From contig RPFO01000090.1 in assembly GCA_009746045.1 (NCBI GenBank), positions 1,636,689 through 1,700,688 of the forward strand: a stretch of DNA of 64,000 nucleotides, read 5' to 3'. A program made the translations under genes and the position numbers. The notes below the pieces were generated by a model that made no database searches, was not told the DNA's origin, and saw only the letters and a program-made list of their open reading frames with translations. Positions 1 through 10,740 of this stretch are shown piece by piece. Within the stretch, counting starts at the first letter, position 1; each line of letters opens with the position of its first letter. The DNA is from Mesostigma viride (lineage: Eukaryota; Streptophyta; Mesostigmatophyceae; Mesostigmatales; Mesostigmataceae).

Positions 1-9
1 GGCCCGGAT

Positions 10-1353
10 ATGACCGTGTATGTCCGCTGGCGCCTAGCCGCATCGGAGACGTTGGTAAATGCACCGGTGAACAAGTGGCAGCCCACAGGGCCTAATGGCG
101 AGGCTTGTGACGGGGTCACGCCCATTGGGTACACCCCGCAGGGAGATCCTGTCTATGGGTGCCTCCTCATAGAGCGTGGCAAGGCCCCCAAAGGAAGTCC
201 TGGTCTAGTGCCGCTTTTTGAATGGGACGAGGGCGGTGCCAGGAGATGTACCTGCGCTAGCCTTCACAGCCTTTTTCCTGACATCGTCGCCGCTGAGAAG
301 CAGCAGTTGCTGGACGGATGGATTGAGCAGGTGCCAAAGTCCGTGGAGGATGTGCGTGCCAACAACGAGAATCTGTTCGACATCATGGAGCAAAAGCTCA
401 AAGAGAAGCGTGAACTGCAAGCGAACAAGGCGGTACCCTTACCGCTGCGATCTGCAGGCGACCAGTCGGTTGCGCGGGCAACACGAGCACTGAGGCTGCC
501 CATAAAACAAGTAATCTCACACGTCGCTTGCCCTGCCCGCGAGATTCAAGCGCAGATCAACCGCGCATGTGCGCCCGCTGCGCGAGGGAGCACATCAACG
601 GCAACGCCCGCTTTGCGCACACTGATTTCCGGCAGGCACACCTTCAAGGTGAATGGAAGCCTCATACGACGCAGCGACCTACTCGTTGTTAAGCGGCCAG
701 CCGTCACCTGCGGGCAGGGAATGCCGTGGGCACCACACATGCTGGTGAAGGTCCTTGATCTGGAAGGCGATCGCACGGAGCGTGACAGCATTGTCGCCTC
801 TCCTTACTACGCACCGTCGTGGACGGGCCAGTTTTCTAGAGTGACATTAGGTGGCGGCAGCGCAGGGATGACGGTCCCCATTTCTGATGTACACCTGCAG
901 CACTGGACAGTGGGCGGTACGGCAGAGGTGCACCAGCCTGAGCTGATCAGTACCGGCAAACTGTCAGCTGCCACGGTGGCGGCGTTGAAAGAGCACCCGC
1001 AGATTGACTTTGAGCATTACAAGACTGCCACCGCCGCCAGGGCAGCAGCAAAGGATGACTGCAATGCCTACTTTGCCGAGCATGGAGCACGTGCGCTTAT
1101 CGGGATGCGCCTGTGTGCCCTGTTTCCGGGGATAGCGAGGAAGAGGGAGCGCTTCCATGGCTGGGTCACTAAGGTTCAGGAAAGGGGAGGTCACCTGCTC
1201 ATCAAGGCGATGTGGGCTGATGGGCAGTATGAGGACTATCATGCCCTGGCGGAGGTGACGCAGTTCGTGTGCGGCTGCCCACACCCAGTCGAGGCATTTG
1301 GCCGCGCTCGCTTCTTTCCACAGGAGCTAGGCTGGCACCGTGAACGCAGGTGA
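10..1353 (+). CDS. Hypothetical protein with a C-terminal Tudor/PWWP-like segment, 5' partial
   Basis: An open frame of 447 codons that stays open to the window edge, so the true start may lie outside. The first half is not recognised. Near residues 365-420 the pattern (IGMRL, then FHGWV, then WADGQYEDYH) resembles the small barrel of Tudor/PWWP/chromo-like readers, where a G-x-R-V strand, a W-x-G strand and an acidic D-G turn recur. The frame ends in TGA directly after HRERR. An overlapping frame (1340-1573) then continues as an extremely Glu/Gly-rich acidic tail. That could be a real C-terminus reached by a frameshift or by splicing at the GCAG/GTGATG site. The inference of a chromatin-binding or transposon-encoded protein is weak, because no catalytic motif is seen. 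Confidence 0.45.
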   Translation: MTVYVRWRLAASETLVNAPVNKWQPTGPNGEACDGVTPIGYTPQGDPVYGCLLIERGKAPKGSPGLVPLFEWDEGGARRCTCASLHSLFPDIVAAEKQQLLDGWIEQVPKSVEDVRANNENLFDIMEQKLKEKRELQANKAVPLPLRSAGDQSVARATRALRLPIKQVISHVACPAREIQAQINRACAPAARGSTSTATPALRTLISGRHTFKVNGSLIRRSDLLVVKRPAVTCGQGMPWAPHMLVKVLDLEGDRTERDSIVASPYYAPSWTGQFSRVTLGGGSAGMTVPISDVHLQHWTVGGTAEVHQPELISTGKLSAATVAALKEHPQIDFEHYKTATAARAAAKDDCNAYFAEHGARALIGMRLCALFPGIARKRERFHGWVTKVQERGGHLLIKAMWADGQYEDYHALAEVTQFVCGCPHPVEAFGRARFFPQELGWHRERR

Positions 1354-1398
1354 TGGCACCCACATAGACGATGCCGTCCCTGCTGTGCACAGTGACAG

Positions 1399-1545
1399 TG
1401 AAGGCGGGGAGGAGGAGGAAGAGGGAGAGAAAGAGGGGGAGAAAGAGGGGGAGGAGGAGGGGGAGGAGGAGGGAGAGGGGGAGGGAGAATGGGAGGGGGA
1501 GGGGGAGGAGGAAGAGGGAGAGGGAGAGGGAGAGGAGGATGCGGA
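1399..1545 (+). repeat. Purine-rich GGA/GGGA low-complexity tract
   Basis: Almost pure G and A on the plus strand with irregular GGAGGA and GAGGGG units. In one plus frame it reads as Glu/Gly only, so it may be the acidic tail of the preceding gene or a simple purine tract able to form G-quadruplex or triplex DNA. Confidence 0.7.
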
Positions 1546-2001
1546 ATGGGAGCCGGGGATGACTGGTAGATGAGACGGTGCCATCTACCGGCGCATGGAA
1601 TGAAGTGGTAGACAAGTTTACTCATGGTTGTCGGCAAGTAGAGCATGCACGCCTGGCCTAGCTGAATTTAAATCAACGAGTTGAGTTTGGAGAGGCTGCA
1701 TTTTGCTTGGATGAAGAATGTGTTAGCATGGCCAAACTTTTATGGCTTGTAGCCAAATCCTCTTGGGGTATGTGCACAGTGTACTAGCGGTGTTGTGCAA
1801 TTGCGAGGATTCCTGTCTTGTAGCGATGTGGCCTCTCACCCTGCAGCCTGGTAGATGTGATGGCATGCAGCCACCCATCATTGGTCATCCGATCTGGTGT
1901 GATTTGCATTTGCACACCTTGTATTAAGGCCATGATATGATGATGTCTTGTTATTTTTGATGTGTATATGCGAAAAGAGGCATAATATGCTTGTATATAG
2001 T

Positions 2002-2760
2002 GCTAGCAAATGTCACTACCTTTACCTATGCCTGACCTTACAAGTTGAGGATGGTCTAATGTAGTGGCAAACAGGTTATTTACAACAATTCACAGTTTTC
2101 TGACATAGTTTGAGGATACTTACCAAAATGCTTGAAAAAGGCAAAAATTGCACCATTTATGCTAGCAAACGTCACTATTTTGAGATCAAACTGGGCCCAA
2201 ACTTGGCCCATGGTCTAATCTAGTGGTGTTAGGTTGCTTCCAACATTTCATAGCTTTCTGACATAGTTTGATATTGTTTAGTAGCTTACACTGAGCAAAA
2301 TGCTTGAAAATGGCAAAAAATGCACCATTTATGCTAGCAAACGTCACTATTTTGACGTCAGACTGAGCCCAAACTTGGCCCATGGTCTAATCTAGTGGTG
2401 TTTAGGTTGCTTCCAATATTTCATAGCTTTATGACGTAGTTTGATATTGTTTAGTAGCTTACACTGAGCAAAATGCTTGAAAATGGCAAAAAATGCAGTA
2501 TTTATGCTAGCAAACGTCACTATTTTGAGTTCAGATTGACCCCAAACTTTGTGCATGGTCTATTCTAGTGGTAATTAGGTTGCTTGCAAATATCCATGAT
2601 GGTTTGACGTGATTTAGTACTGTTTCCTATTTATTACTATTTAATTTAACAAAAAATGACAAAAATGTACCTTTATTGCTAGCAAATGTCACCAAGATGA
2701 CGTCCGATCGATACCAAACTTTGTACGAGGTCTATTTTGGTTGCAAACATCATGCATGAC
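2002..2760. repeat. Satellite-like tandem array, about 172-bp unit, about 5 copies
   Basis: The motif gctagcaaacgtcact recurs at 2002 (variant), 2161, 2333, 2506 and 2678, giving spacings of 159, 172, 173 and 172 bp. Between the anchors the units share a segment about aaacttggcccatggtct and an A-rich segment with ggcaaaaaatgca. The copies are clearly related but diverged, and the outer copies are the most degraded. No coding potential was seen. Confidence 0.85.
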
Positions 2761-2836
2761 AATTTTCAGCATAAAAAGACAAACTTCGGTACGAAGTACA
2801 TTTTGCGTGCTGGAGTACATTCTTAATGGCTGGTAG

Positions 2837-3000
2837 GGCCAGGTCAGCACGGCGGTCATTCCACGGTGCTTGTCATGGCCAGGTCAGCACGGCAGATCGA
2901 TGTTCCACGGTGCTTGTTATGGCCAGGTCAGCACGGCAGATTCTGCACGGTGCTTGTTAATTATGGCCAGGTCAGCACAGCGGTTATTCCACGGTGCTCG
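2837..3000. repeat. Short tandem repeat, 40-44-bp unit, 4 copies
   Basis: The segment ggccaggtcagcac starts at 2837, 2877, 2921 and 2965, each followed by a diverged middle and then ccacggtgcttg. It directly follows the 172-bp array. Confidence 0.85.
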
Positions 3001-5269
3001 GACGCGTGTACACATCCGTATGAGAGGTGTCCTTTAAGGGGGGTGCAAGGATCGCTGGGAGGGACACTCTATGTGTGTATGCTGTGCATGGGTGCAACTG
3101 GCCCAAGCCCATTAAGGGGACGTGGCGCGCCGAATATTTTCCGCGCCAAAAAATTCGCGGTACCGTCCGTACGGTGTATAATGTGTGCCCGGACCGCTCA
3201 ACCCTCGCGGAAGTGGCCATGGCGGCGTGCCTTTATGCAATATTAATCGATATGGCACGTAAACAGCTAGAAAAAATGCTTGAATTTCGCAGAAGATTAG
3301 TTGATGACCTCATTCCGAGGCGGAAAGTTTACGGTTTGCAATATTGCTAATTTCTCAAACGGCTACGGGCGCGGGGGTCCAGGACATAATTTCTCTTGCG
3401 GATCATGAAATTTAATGCAGGTTTACGGCAGCTATTGTGAGGCAACATAGGCTCTAAAGAGCGATTATGAAGCTAACTTAATGGTGTTGTCGAGTTTGTG
3501 CCGAAGCTTCCCGGTTTCTTTTACATTTCCGGCATTCAAGGTAAGAACCTACGCAGGCCTGCGCATGTCGCCTTCGATGTATTCACGGAAGGCGCACCTT
3601 CCTTGTTCGCCTGATCAATGGATGATGTCTTTTATTGTTCGAGCTTGCGTGCCAGTTTATGCATGAAACATTTCCACGCAGGCGCCTGCAGGTGCATTAA
3701 CGTCGGCCTTTCGCCTTTTTTTCGGGCAGTTTCCCTGCAGGAAGCGCTCCATTTCTTTCGGTTGCATCGTCAGATTCCTAGCTATTTCGTACAATTTCGT
3801 GTAGTTTGTGGCTGGCATGCTAAATGCGCCGAGGTCAAGTTGTTGGTAATGTGTTGACATTTGTTTTCCATAATCCTTTGGACATGAGCTTGCTCAGACG
3901 CTTTGTTATGTGCCGGATCTGACACGCCTGTTTTAGAACGACATCCGGCATGTGCCTAGAGGCTAACAAGCTGGCATCAGCTTCTTAGCAAATTGCCCTA
4001 TTGGAAAGGAAGGTGAGAGTGGTTCTTTTGCTGGCCATACTGCATGAGTGGCATTGCATTAGATAGGTGTTTCCATTGCTTTCCTTGAGCTATAACCATT
4101 AAGACTTCCCTGCTATGTGTGCAGCAAGGCAAGCTGGATAGGATGTGAATGCTTGGCAGACAACATGTATGATTTGCTGCCAAGTTTGCAGGCTGTGCAC
4201 AGTTGCCTCTATTGCTTGGTCAGTCTTTCTAAGGTTTTTACACGTATACTTGCTGAGTTCTTGGCATAAATTTACATGGTAACCTTGGGCTGAGCTTAGT
4301 GTATGCTCTCTTGGTGCGTGTATCAAAGAGACAACCAGCGCAGGCCAGAGGTGCGTGTATGCCTAGCGATGGTGTTGCTATGCGCACGCTGGTAAGGCTA
4401 GGGCCATGCTGAGGGCAGGGGAGGGCAGATGAGGTGCCTAGCCTTTTCTTATGTTGTGTGATCGAGTTGGGCATGTTTTTTGGCCTCTTGGATGGAAAAC
4501 ATGATGTCTAGGTGGCCTTATACACAGAAAAACCTCATTTAGCGTATGTTCAGGTTTTAGCACGCAAAACCTTATAACTTGAGCTAGACTTGTCGGAATG
4601 ACCTGGGACTTGGACCACTGCTGTCCCCCTGTTAGCCGGATTTTCGCTTGATTTTGTGGCCTTATCTGAAGTGTTTATGATATGTTTATTCCCAATGTCC
4701 GGTAAAAAAAGACCTGTTTTGCGGGAAAATTAATAACTGTTCAAGGTTTTGCCATTTCCATGATGTAAATAGCTCAGCAAGCTACACACTCAGGGAACTA
4801 CAAATGGTTGATTTTTGGTTGCCAACAAATGTGTGCATTGGCTGGGGCATACCCAGCCCTAATTAGCGTCTTTTTCTATTTATAGCGCAATATTGGCGTA
4901 TACTTGGGGGGTACTCCCAACAAGTGCATGGACAACTCACAAGAGATGTTATTTAGTGCCCGCAATCATATTTCAGCATTGTGCAAATGAATTTCAAGTG
5001 TTATTACCATAGTTCAATTTTTAAGGGTTTTGGGGTGCCACCTCCCCTTGATCCGGAACCAGCCAAGGAATGCTACGTTGTGGCCATATTTTGTTTACCC
5101 GCTTTACTGCAGATGCAAGTATCAGGAAGACACCCTTCGGGGCCATAATTATTGAAACAGTTATCAGGAAAACATCCGTTGGAGCTGGCCATTGGTTCGC
5201 ATATCACTGCGCACTGCATGTGTTTATGGATTTTAAAGACAAAATGCTGCTCTTGGTAGTAACTGACAT
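3001..5269. other. Intergenic stretch without recognisable gene
   Basis: Only short frames occur on both strands. A weak resemblance around 3200-3250 (gccatggcggc followed by a tgc-rich stretch) to the shared interior of the TTAA-flanked elements suggests an old degraded repeat, but I could not define ends. Nothing else recognised. Confidence 0.5.
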
Positions 5270-5280
5270 ACACATGGCAT

Positions 5281-7231
5281 TAATTAATTAATTAAACTCG
5301 TGCTCCCGTTGGGGAGTCACGGAGCACCGAAGTGCTTTTAATCCCTGTGTGTGCACTACAGGAGAAAGGGCAGAGACCCCCAGTCTCCTTCATGCCAAAG
5401 GCATGCCACAGCTGCAATCGGGCGCGGCTAGCGAAAAGGACAGGCTAACGATCCGGCAAACTGTGGGTGCAATAAGACCCATGTGAGCATATCATAGCAA
5501 GGAGCGTGGGCAAGTAATCTGAACATAGCCAGGGCGTAGCATGGCTGTACTAGGACTAGGCTAAGGCTATGGCTGGTTGTGTACCGTGCGTTGGCGGCAC
5601 GTGACTAGGTGTGTTGGCACAGCTAGGCATGGCTGCCTTAGCGGCAGTGACGCCAATGGTTACAAGCTAGGGCTATTGCTATTCTAGCCCGCTGGGGGCG
5701 TCCACATCTTGTGGTTGATCATCAGGTCCCCGCCCCTCCAGTACACCTTGGGCTTCTGGGGGTCCTGCTTATGGCGGAGGTATTCCGGCCACAGGTCGCG
5801 TCGCTGCTGTTGCTGAGCGGGGGTGAGGTCGTCATCCAGCGTCCAGGTGAGGTCGTGCAACCGCTTGCGACGAGAGAGGAACCGCTGCTTATCCTCAGGG
5901 GAGGGGAAGGTGAGTAGGACTGGTGGGGGGGCCGCCTTGTCCCGTGAGTGGGGAAGGCGGTGGCACCCACGCAGTTCTACCTCACCTACCAGGCCCATGA
6001 GGGTAAGAAGCTGGTTCTTGAGCTCGTCAGCAAGAGAGGTTGACGTCTCACCTGGCTTCTGGGGGAAGCGACGTAGCACCACTCGGCACTCGCGGCGAGC
6101 GCGATCGGTGACCTCCCGTTGCTGGGCCTGGCGGTGGTCCTCCAGCTCCTGGAGCTTTGTGGCGATGGCGTCGGTGGTGGAGGCGGTCGCTGACCGCAGC
6201 AGGTCCGCGTAGGAGAGCGGCGGGAGGTCGCCAGCATCCTGCCGGGGTGGCTGGGATGCAATGGTGGCCGTCTGCTCCGCTATCTTGGGGACCTGTGTGG
6301 CCAGGGCCTCGGTGTGGGCGGTGATGGCCTCAAGCTTCTTCAGGAGCACGCCACACTTGCCCTCCACCTGGTTAAGGCGAGAGACAAGTGCAGCATGCGT
6401 TTCCGAAGCCTGCGCCGTGGTGTGTAGCGCCGTGAACTGGGGTTGTAGCTTGTGGACGACCTTGGTTTCCACGTTGGAGACCCGGGCCTCGACCGTGTTG
6501 AGCGTGGTGTTCAGCGATGTCAGCTGCTCGGCCAGCGGCCAGGTCACGTGCTCCTCCAGCACTGCGCGGATGTCATCCTTGCCGAGGGAGGAAGCCGATG
6601 GCGCTGCCGGCTGTGCGGGGGCTGGGGTGCGGAGCGTTCTGGTGATGTCGCCGAGGCGGATCTGGAATTGGCTGGTCAGGATAATCAGGCGTTGTTGTAC
6701 TTCGTTCAAAGCATAGAGCCAGGACATGTCTCCATTGTAGTCGATAGCCGCCCCCTTCCTGGGCACGAAGAGCTTCCGCTCCTGTTCGAGGAACTGGAGA
6801 ACCTCAATGCATTCCTGCGGCGACAACTCTTGCCACTCGGTGAGGGAGAATCGTCGGTCGCCGGGGAGGAACTCGCTCCATTTTCGATCGTGGCAGGGTT
6901 TCTTGGGCTCAGGCGAGGCGCTTGGCGAGGGTTTGGCGGGTAAGCCTGTCGGCTGAACAATGGCGAGGGCGAGAGGGTTGGGCTGGGCGCTGGGAAGCTG
7001 TGCCAGCTCCTTTTCCAGCCCTCGTTTTGCTTTGGGAGTCGTCATAGCTGGTCACGTGCGTAACTTTGTCTATACTGCGTGGCAGCCGTAACCGTTTATA
7101 CTGGCAAGTGCGTCTTAGAAAGGCGCATCGAATGCAAGTGGTCTGACCGAATTTGGGGCTCAGACGCAAAAGATCTGAACTCCGCCGTCAGCCATACCGC
7201 CGTCAGCCATTTTCGTTCAACTTGTAGTTCA
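5281..7231 (-). mobile_element. LINE-like retroelement carrying only an ORF1 gene, with target-site duplication
   Basis: The element is bounded by an 11-bp direct repeat acacatggcat at 5270-5280 and 7232-7242. On the minus strand it has about 186 bp of 5' leader, one intact ORF1-type gene, about 400 bp of 3' UTR, and a 3' tail of TTAA repeats in place of poly(A). The last ~60 bp before the tail (aactcgtgctcccgttgg on the plus strand) recur at 43.2, 48.2 and, reversed, 16.2 kb, which defines a family. No reverse transcriptase lies inside the duplication, so the copy is non-autonomous and comparable in organisation to ORF1-only 'half-L1' elements. The exact duplication and intact frame suggest a fairly recent insertion. 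Confidence 0.88.
5684..7045 (-). CDS. L1 ORF1-like RNA-binding protein of a LINE element
   Basis: A complete 453-residue frame beginning MTTPKAKRG. The first ~100 residues are Pro/Lys-rich. The middle (about 165-300) is rich in heptad-like Leu/Val/Ala with few prolines, consistent with the trimerising coiled coil of L1 ORF1 proteins. Residues ~325-400 (RRECRVVLRRFPQK ... VLLTFPSPEDKQRFL) fit the non-canonical RRM. The end (LDDDLTPAQQQQRRDLWPEY ... YWRGGDLMINHKMW) fits the C-terminal nucleic-acid-binding domain of the same family. In L1 elements this protein coats the RNA and acts as a nucleic-acid chaperone in the retrotransposition particle. Degraded relatives lie at 43.4-44.3 kb and 45.2-45.9 kb. 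It has no reverse transcriptase partner in this copy. Confidence 0.88.
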   Translation of the reverse strand: MTTPKAKRGLEKELAQLPSAQPNPLALAIVQPTGLPAKPSPSASPEPKKPCHDRKWSEFLPGDRRFSLTEWQELSPQECIEVLQFLEQERKLFVPRKGAAIDYNGDMSWLYALNEVQQRLIILTSQFQIRLGDITRTLRTPAPAQPAAPSASSLGKDDIRAVLEEHVTWPLAEQLTSLNTTLNTVEARVSNVETKVVHKLQPQFTALHTTAQASETHAALVSRLNQVEGKCGVLLKKLEAITAHTEALATQVPKIAEQTATIASQPPRQDAGDLPPLSYADLLRSATASTTDAIATKLQELEDHRQAQQREVTDRARRECRVVLRRFPQKPGETSTSLADELKNQLLTLMGLVGEVELRGCHRLPHSRDKAAPPPVLLTFPSPEDKQRFLSRRKRLHDLTWTLDDDLTPAQQQQRRDLWPEYLRHKQDPQKPKVYWRGGDLMINHKMWTPPAG

Positions 7232-7242
7232 ACACATGGCAT

Positions 7243-8874
7243 GAGTGGCCCGTTTGTGCCAACGTCGTATCCCTGCGGGTCCCCCTGGAGGGCAAGCTGG
7301 GCACCCGCGGGCTGCCCTCGGGGCTGATCAATGGTGACCCGCAGGAGGACGCGCGTGCTCATCAGCGCGCCGGGCGCGTGATGGAGATGGCGGTGGAGGT
7401 GGAGCGCGCAGCCGGTGTTCTGGGAAGCCGACAAGGGGCCCGGCAAGGACCTACTGATGAGTTTAATTGCGCACACAGACTCGTGCCTATGTTTGCTGCG
7501 AGTATTCCTGAAATATGTATTCTCTTCCCCAAGGGGCGTGGGAATTGTGTGTGGGGGTGAGGGGGTGCTGGCATATTTGGGCCGGGAGGGAGGAAGGGGA
7601 GTGAGCGCACATCATGCGTGTTTATGCATGCGTGTGTGCATGTGTGTGTCTGTCGGTGTATGAGGGGGAGAGGAAGGCAAGGAAAGAGGGACTTCGGAGA
7701 ACCCCCCCTGGGCTGTCGACAGCATGATGCTGAACAGATGCATGCATGACACAACCATTGAATGCATGTAAGAAGACGCTCCGTGTGTGCAAATTAAGAA
7801 AAAAATTAACTTTTGTGTTATTATAATGAGATTTGCACAGCACTCTGTGGCATGCCTTGATGCGCATGGCATTCGAAAGTACTGCGAAAGCTACTGCTGT
7901 CTATAGATCGCTTTAGAGACAGCAACACAGAGTACACAACGAATACGAATTACTTTACTACTACTCCTGAACGTGTAAGACAACAACTCCTGAATGCATA
8001 ACGTTCAACAGCGTGTACTACATGGGACCTTGAAGGACTAAGAGTAGTTAGCACAAAGACCGCGGAAGGTGCGTGCATGGCTGAATGTCTGTATCACAGG
8101 ACCTGCATGGATGGATCATGGTAAATGTGACTATGTATGGATATGACTAGCATGACACATCAAGTAGACACGGGGCCCCAGTGCGGGGCATCGTCCCAGC
8201 GCCCAGCCTGGCGGCCCAGCGCCTCAAGTACGTGGGTAGGCCTGCACGGCCGGTCAATACGCCAAGCGCGCAAGCTGGGCATGCACACACAGGCTGCTCG
8301 ATCATGCGACGACAAGTAGTCTATGAGACATATATATATAGAGATGACTCAGTTAAGATGTGGGGCATCTGCTGCTCAGATGTTCACATGGGAAAACTGT
8401 GACTACTACAGATAGTGAAAGCCAACAAGGGCTGCCCCATCAAGACCTCATGTTAAGGTGATAAAGGAAGGCCCCAATGATGGGGCATTAGGCGTGAGTC
8501 CGGCACATGAATGCACCGCACGGCCACAGCCGTGCAAGCAACTGCCCAATAAGGACACTTATTTCCAAAACAATTGGACCCAGCACCATGGCTTAGTTGG
8601 CCCTTTACAAAAGGAGGGGGGCGGCGCGGGGGCCACCTGTACAGCACATAGAGCCGTTCACGCAGCAGCTACGCCCTCAAAAGTGACACTGCATGATCAC
8701 TAGGCAACACGTATGCTGCTTAACCTTCCCGGTTGGCCCCTTCATGCATGGACCCTGAGCACAGTTGAAGAGCCTAGCATCTATAGGTTATCCCAAGCCT
8801 TCTAAACCAGGTAAAAATAGCCTTCGCAAGCACCTAAGGAGGTCTTGCTTGTCGTTGGACATCATGCCACCGAC
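7243..8874. other. Intergenic; one coding-like GC-rich segment at about 7261-7437
   Basis: Just right of the LINE duplication a plus-strand frame reads LRVPLEGKLGTRGLPSGL and, further on, AGRVMEMAVEVERAAG. This is a GC-rich, protein-like stretch of about 59 codons, unlike its surroundings. It could be an exon or a gene remnant that the LINE landed beside, but I recognise no family and no clear splice sites. The rest (7440-8874) holds GT-rich simple sequence near 7600-7660 and only short frames. Confidence 0.3.
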
Positions 8875-9606
8875 TCATCCTTGCACCATTTTGACACGTG
8901 CGCCAAAGATAGTTGACCCCAACCGCACGTTTGTGCTGCCCATCTCAATCGCCTGCTCGAAATCATTCGACATGCCCATGCTGAGCTCCAGGTCTTGCTC
9001 CAGCAGGCCCAGCGCTGAGCCGACCTGGCGCCTGCAGTCAGACAGGCAACGAAAGTCTTCTGGCCGAGACGAATAGTCGGGCATGCCGATCGTCATGAGC
9101 CCAACAAGCTTCAGGCCCGGGCACTGGGACGACACGTGTTGAGCCAACGCCACAGCCTCGCCGGGCGGGACCCCGTACTTTGATTCTTCGCCGCTTGTGT
9201 TTACCTGGATCATCACGGGGAGAACTGACCGACCAATTTGACGGCATGCTTCGTTTAGCTTGTCCGCCAGCTTTGCGGAGTCGACGGTTTCAATCATAGC
9301 TAAATTCGGGACACCTTCCAACAACGTCTTGGCTTTATTGGACTGTAAATGGCCGATAAAATGCCAACTTATGTCTTTAGGAAGCGACGCTGCCTTATCT
9401 ACCAGCTCCTGGACATAATTCTCACCAAAGCATCGGTGCCCTGCCGCATAAGCTTGGAGAATCATATCGTTTGGCTTGGTTTTACTAACGGCTACGAGGC
9501 GCGGTTCCCGCTCCCCTGGGGCCAGCTTCGCCAGCGTGAAGGCAATTCGTGCTTTTGCAGCGGCCAAGGAGACAGCTACATCGACGTCCTCCTTAGCCCC
9601 CTCCAT
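8875..9606 (-). CDS. PLPBP: Pyridoxal phosphate homeostasis protein (YggS/PROSC family)
   Basis: A complete single-exon gene of 243 residues, the usual family length. The fold is the alanine-racemase-type barrel that binds PLP without a known reaction and buffers free PLP in the cytosol or organelles. Visible landmarks: LVAVSKTKP with the Schiff-base lysine at position 42; FGENYVQEL; WHFIGHLQSNK; QVNTSGEESKYG; GLMTIG; and the phosphate-binding end LSMGMSNDFEQAI ... STNVRLGSTIFGAR. All conserved blocks are present in order with no frameshift. The ATG chosen gives a short leader before the first helix. I see no clear transit peptide. It is transcribed divergently from the enolase-superfamily gene. 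Confidence 0.96.
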   Translation of the reverse strand: MEGAKEDVDVAVSLAAAKARIAFTLAKLAPGEREPRLVAVSKTKPNDMILQAYAAGHRCFGENYVQELVDKAASLPKDISWHFIGHLQSNKAKTLLEGVPNLAMIETVDSAKLADKLNEACRQIGRSVLPVMIQVNTSGEESKYGVPPGEAVALAQHVSSQCPGLKLVGLMTIGMPDYSSRPEDFRCLSDCRRQVGSALGLLEQDLELSMGMSNDFEQAIEMGSTNVRLGSTIFGARVKMVQG

Positions 9607-10740
9607 GACACAAAAATCGGTTATATCGCCTTGGAACCAACGAAATTATACCAGCCGTGAAAATTTACCAGTCGTTTCCAAACGATGTGATCCACGGGCG
9701 TCACCTAAGTTCAACGATTGCCGAGTAAGTTGCCTTTGAAACAAACATGCACACGCTATCAGGTAGCCAATGCGTTGCACGTTAGAGCGAGCGAAATCAA
9801 GTCGGGTTCCAGTGATCCCGTCTGGTTTTGGACTCGCGTGGTTTCATGAAGTGGGCAGTGATGGACTAGTGGGCACGTTGTTTTCCAACGCAACTGCGAG
9901 ATGGCTATCGCCCAACGGCGTGCTAATTCGGCCAACGTCACCTCTCGGATTGAGGTCTCCCAAGTGGCCAAGTCCCGAACTCCCGAACTCCGCTCGGCTC
10001 GGCCGATGACGACTGATGAGTGATGACTGATGGCAATCATGGAGACACGAATCATGGCCTGCGGTACCGTTCTTGTCCAGCACCGAAGCCAATGCCACGG
10101 TCGCCGCGCCATAATGCGCTGTTCATAGTCCGAGCTCGGCATTTCAGTGTGCATCACCGACCACGGTAATTCTGCCAAGTTGGACGAAAGTCTCCCGACG
10201 AAAGTCTCCCTCTCCAGTGAATTACTGGTAGTCTGTATCATAGTCCACTTCGAAAAATCAAAATGACGCTGATTCCGCTGATTCTCGCTAAGTTTGTTTC
10301 ACCGTACTTACGCGTTCTTCCAAGGCTCAATGCTTCTAAAATGGAAAATTCCACTGACTGTCTGGCTGACACGGACGTCTGTGCAGCGGTGACTGCCGCC
10401 TGTGCCGTCCTGGATTCGCGTTGTTCGCAGCACGGGTAAATGCAAGACGTTCGTATACGTTTATCACCCCCTTGATCGTATACGCTCATCACCCCCTTGA
10501 CTCCCAAAACAATTACAACTGGTCTTTACTGTGCCTTGATGTAGGCGTACTGGTTCGAATGCGTTGCAAAGTAATTCGATGGGAAGGGCATGGCGCTTTG
10601 CAAGATGGTTTGAAAGCACTCAAGAGATAAAATCGTGATAAACCCTTAACACAGATTTGACTTGGCCTGTACAGAATATTTTGTTCCCAGAGAGGTAGAC
10701 GATAATTGAACTACATTGGCTCAAGCAGGAATCAAGGAAA
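9607..10740. promoter_or_regulatory. Divergent intergenic region between PLPBP and the enolase-superfamily gene
   Basis: It must contain the promoters of both flanking genes. No TATA-like box is convincing. There is a direct repeat of a ~25-bp sequence (gtatacg, two variable bases, then atcacccccttga) at about 10450-10500, and a shorter repeat gaaagtctccc near 10187-10211. No open frame with recognisable content. Confidence 0.4.

Noticed and set aside
10549-10565. ggttcgaatgcg resembling a tRNA or SINE B box
   Set aside because: No matching A box, acceptor stem or cloverleaf around it.
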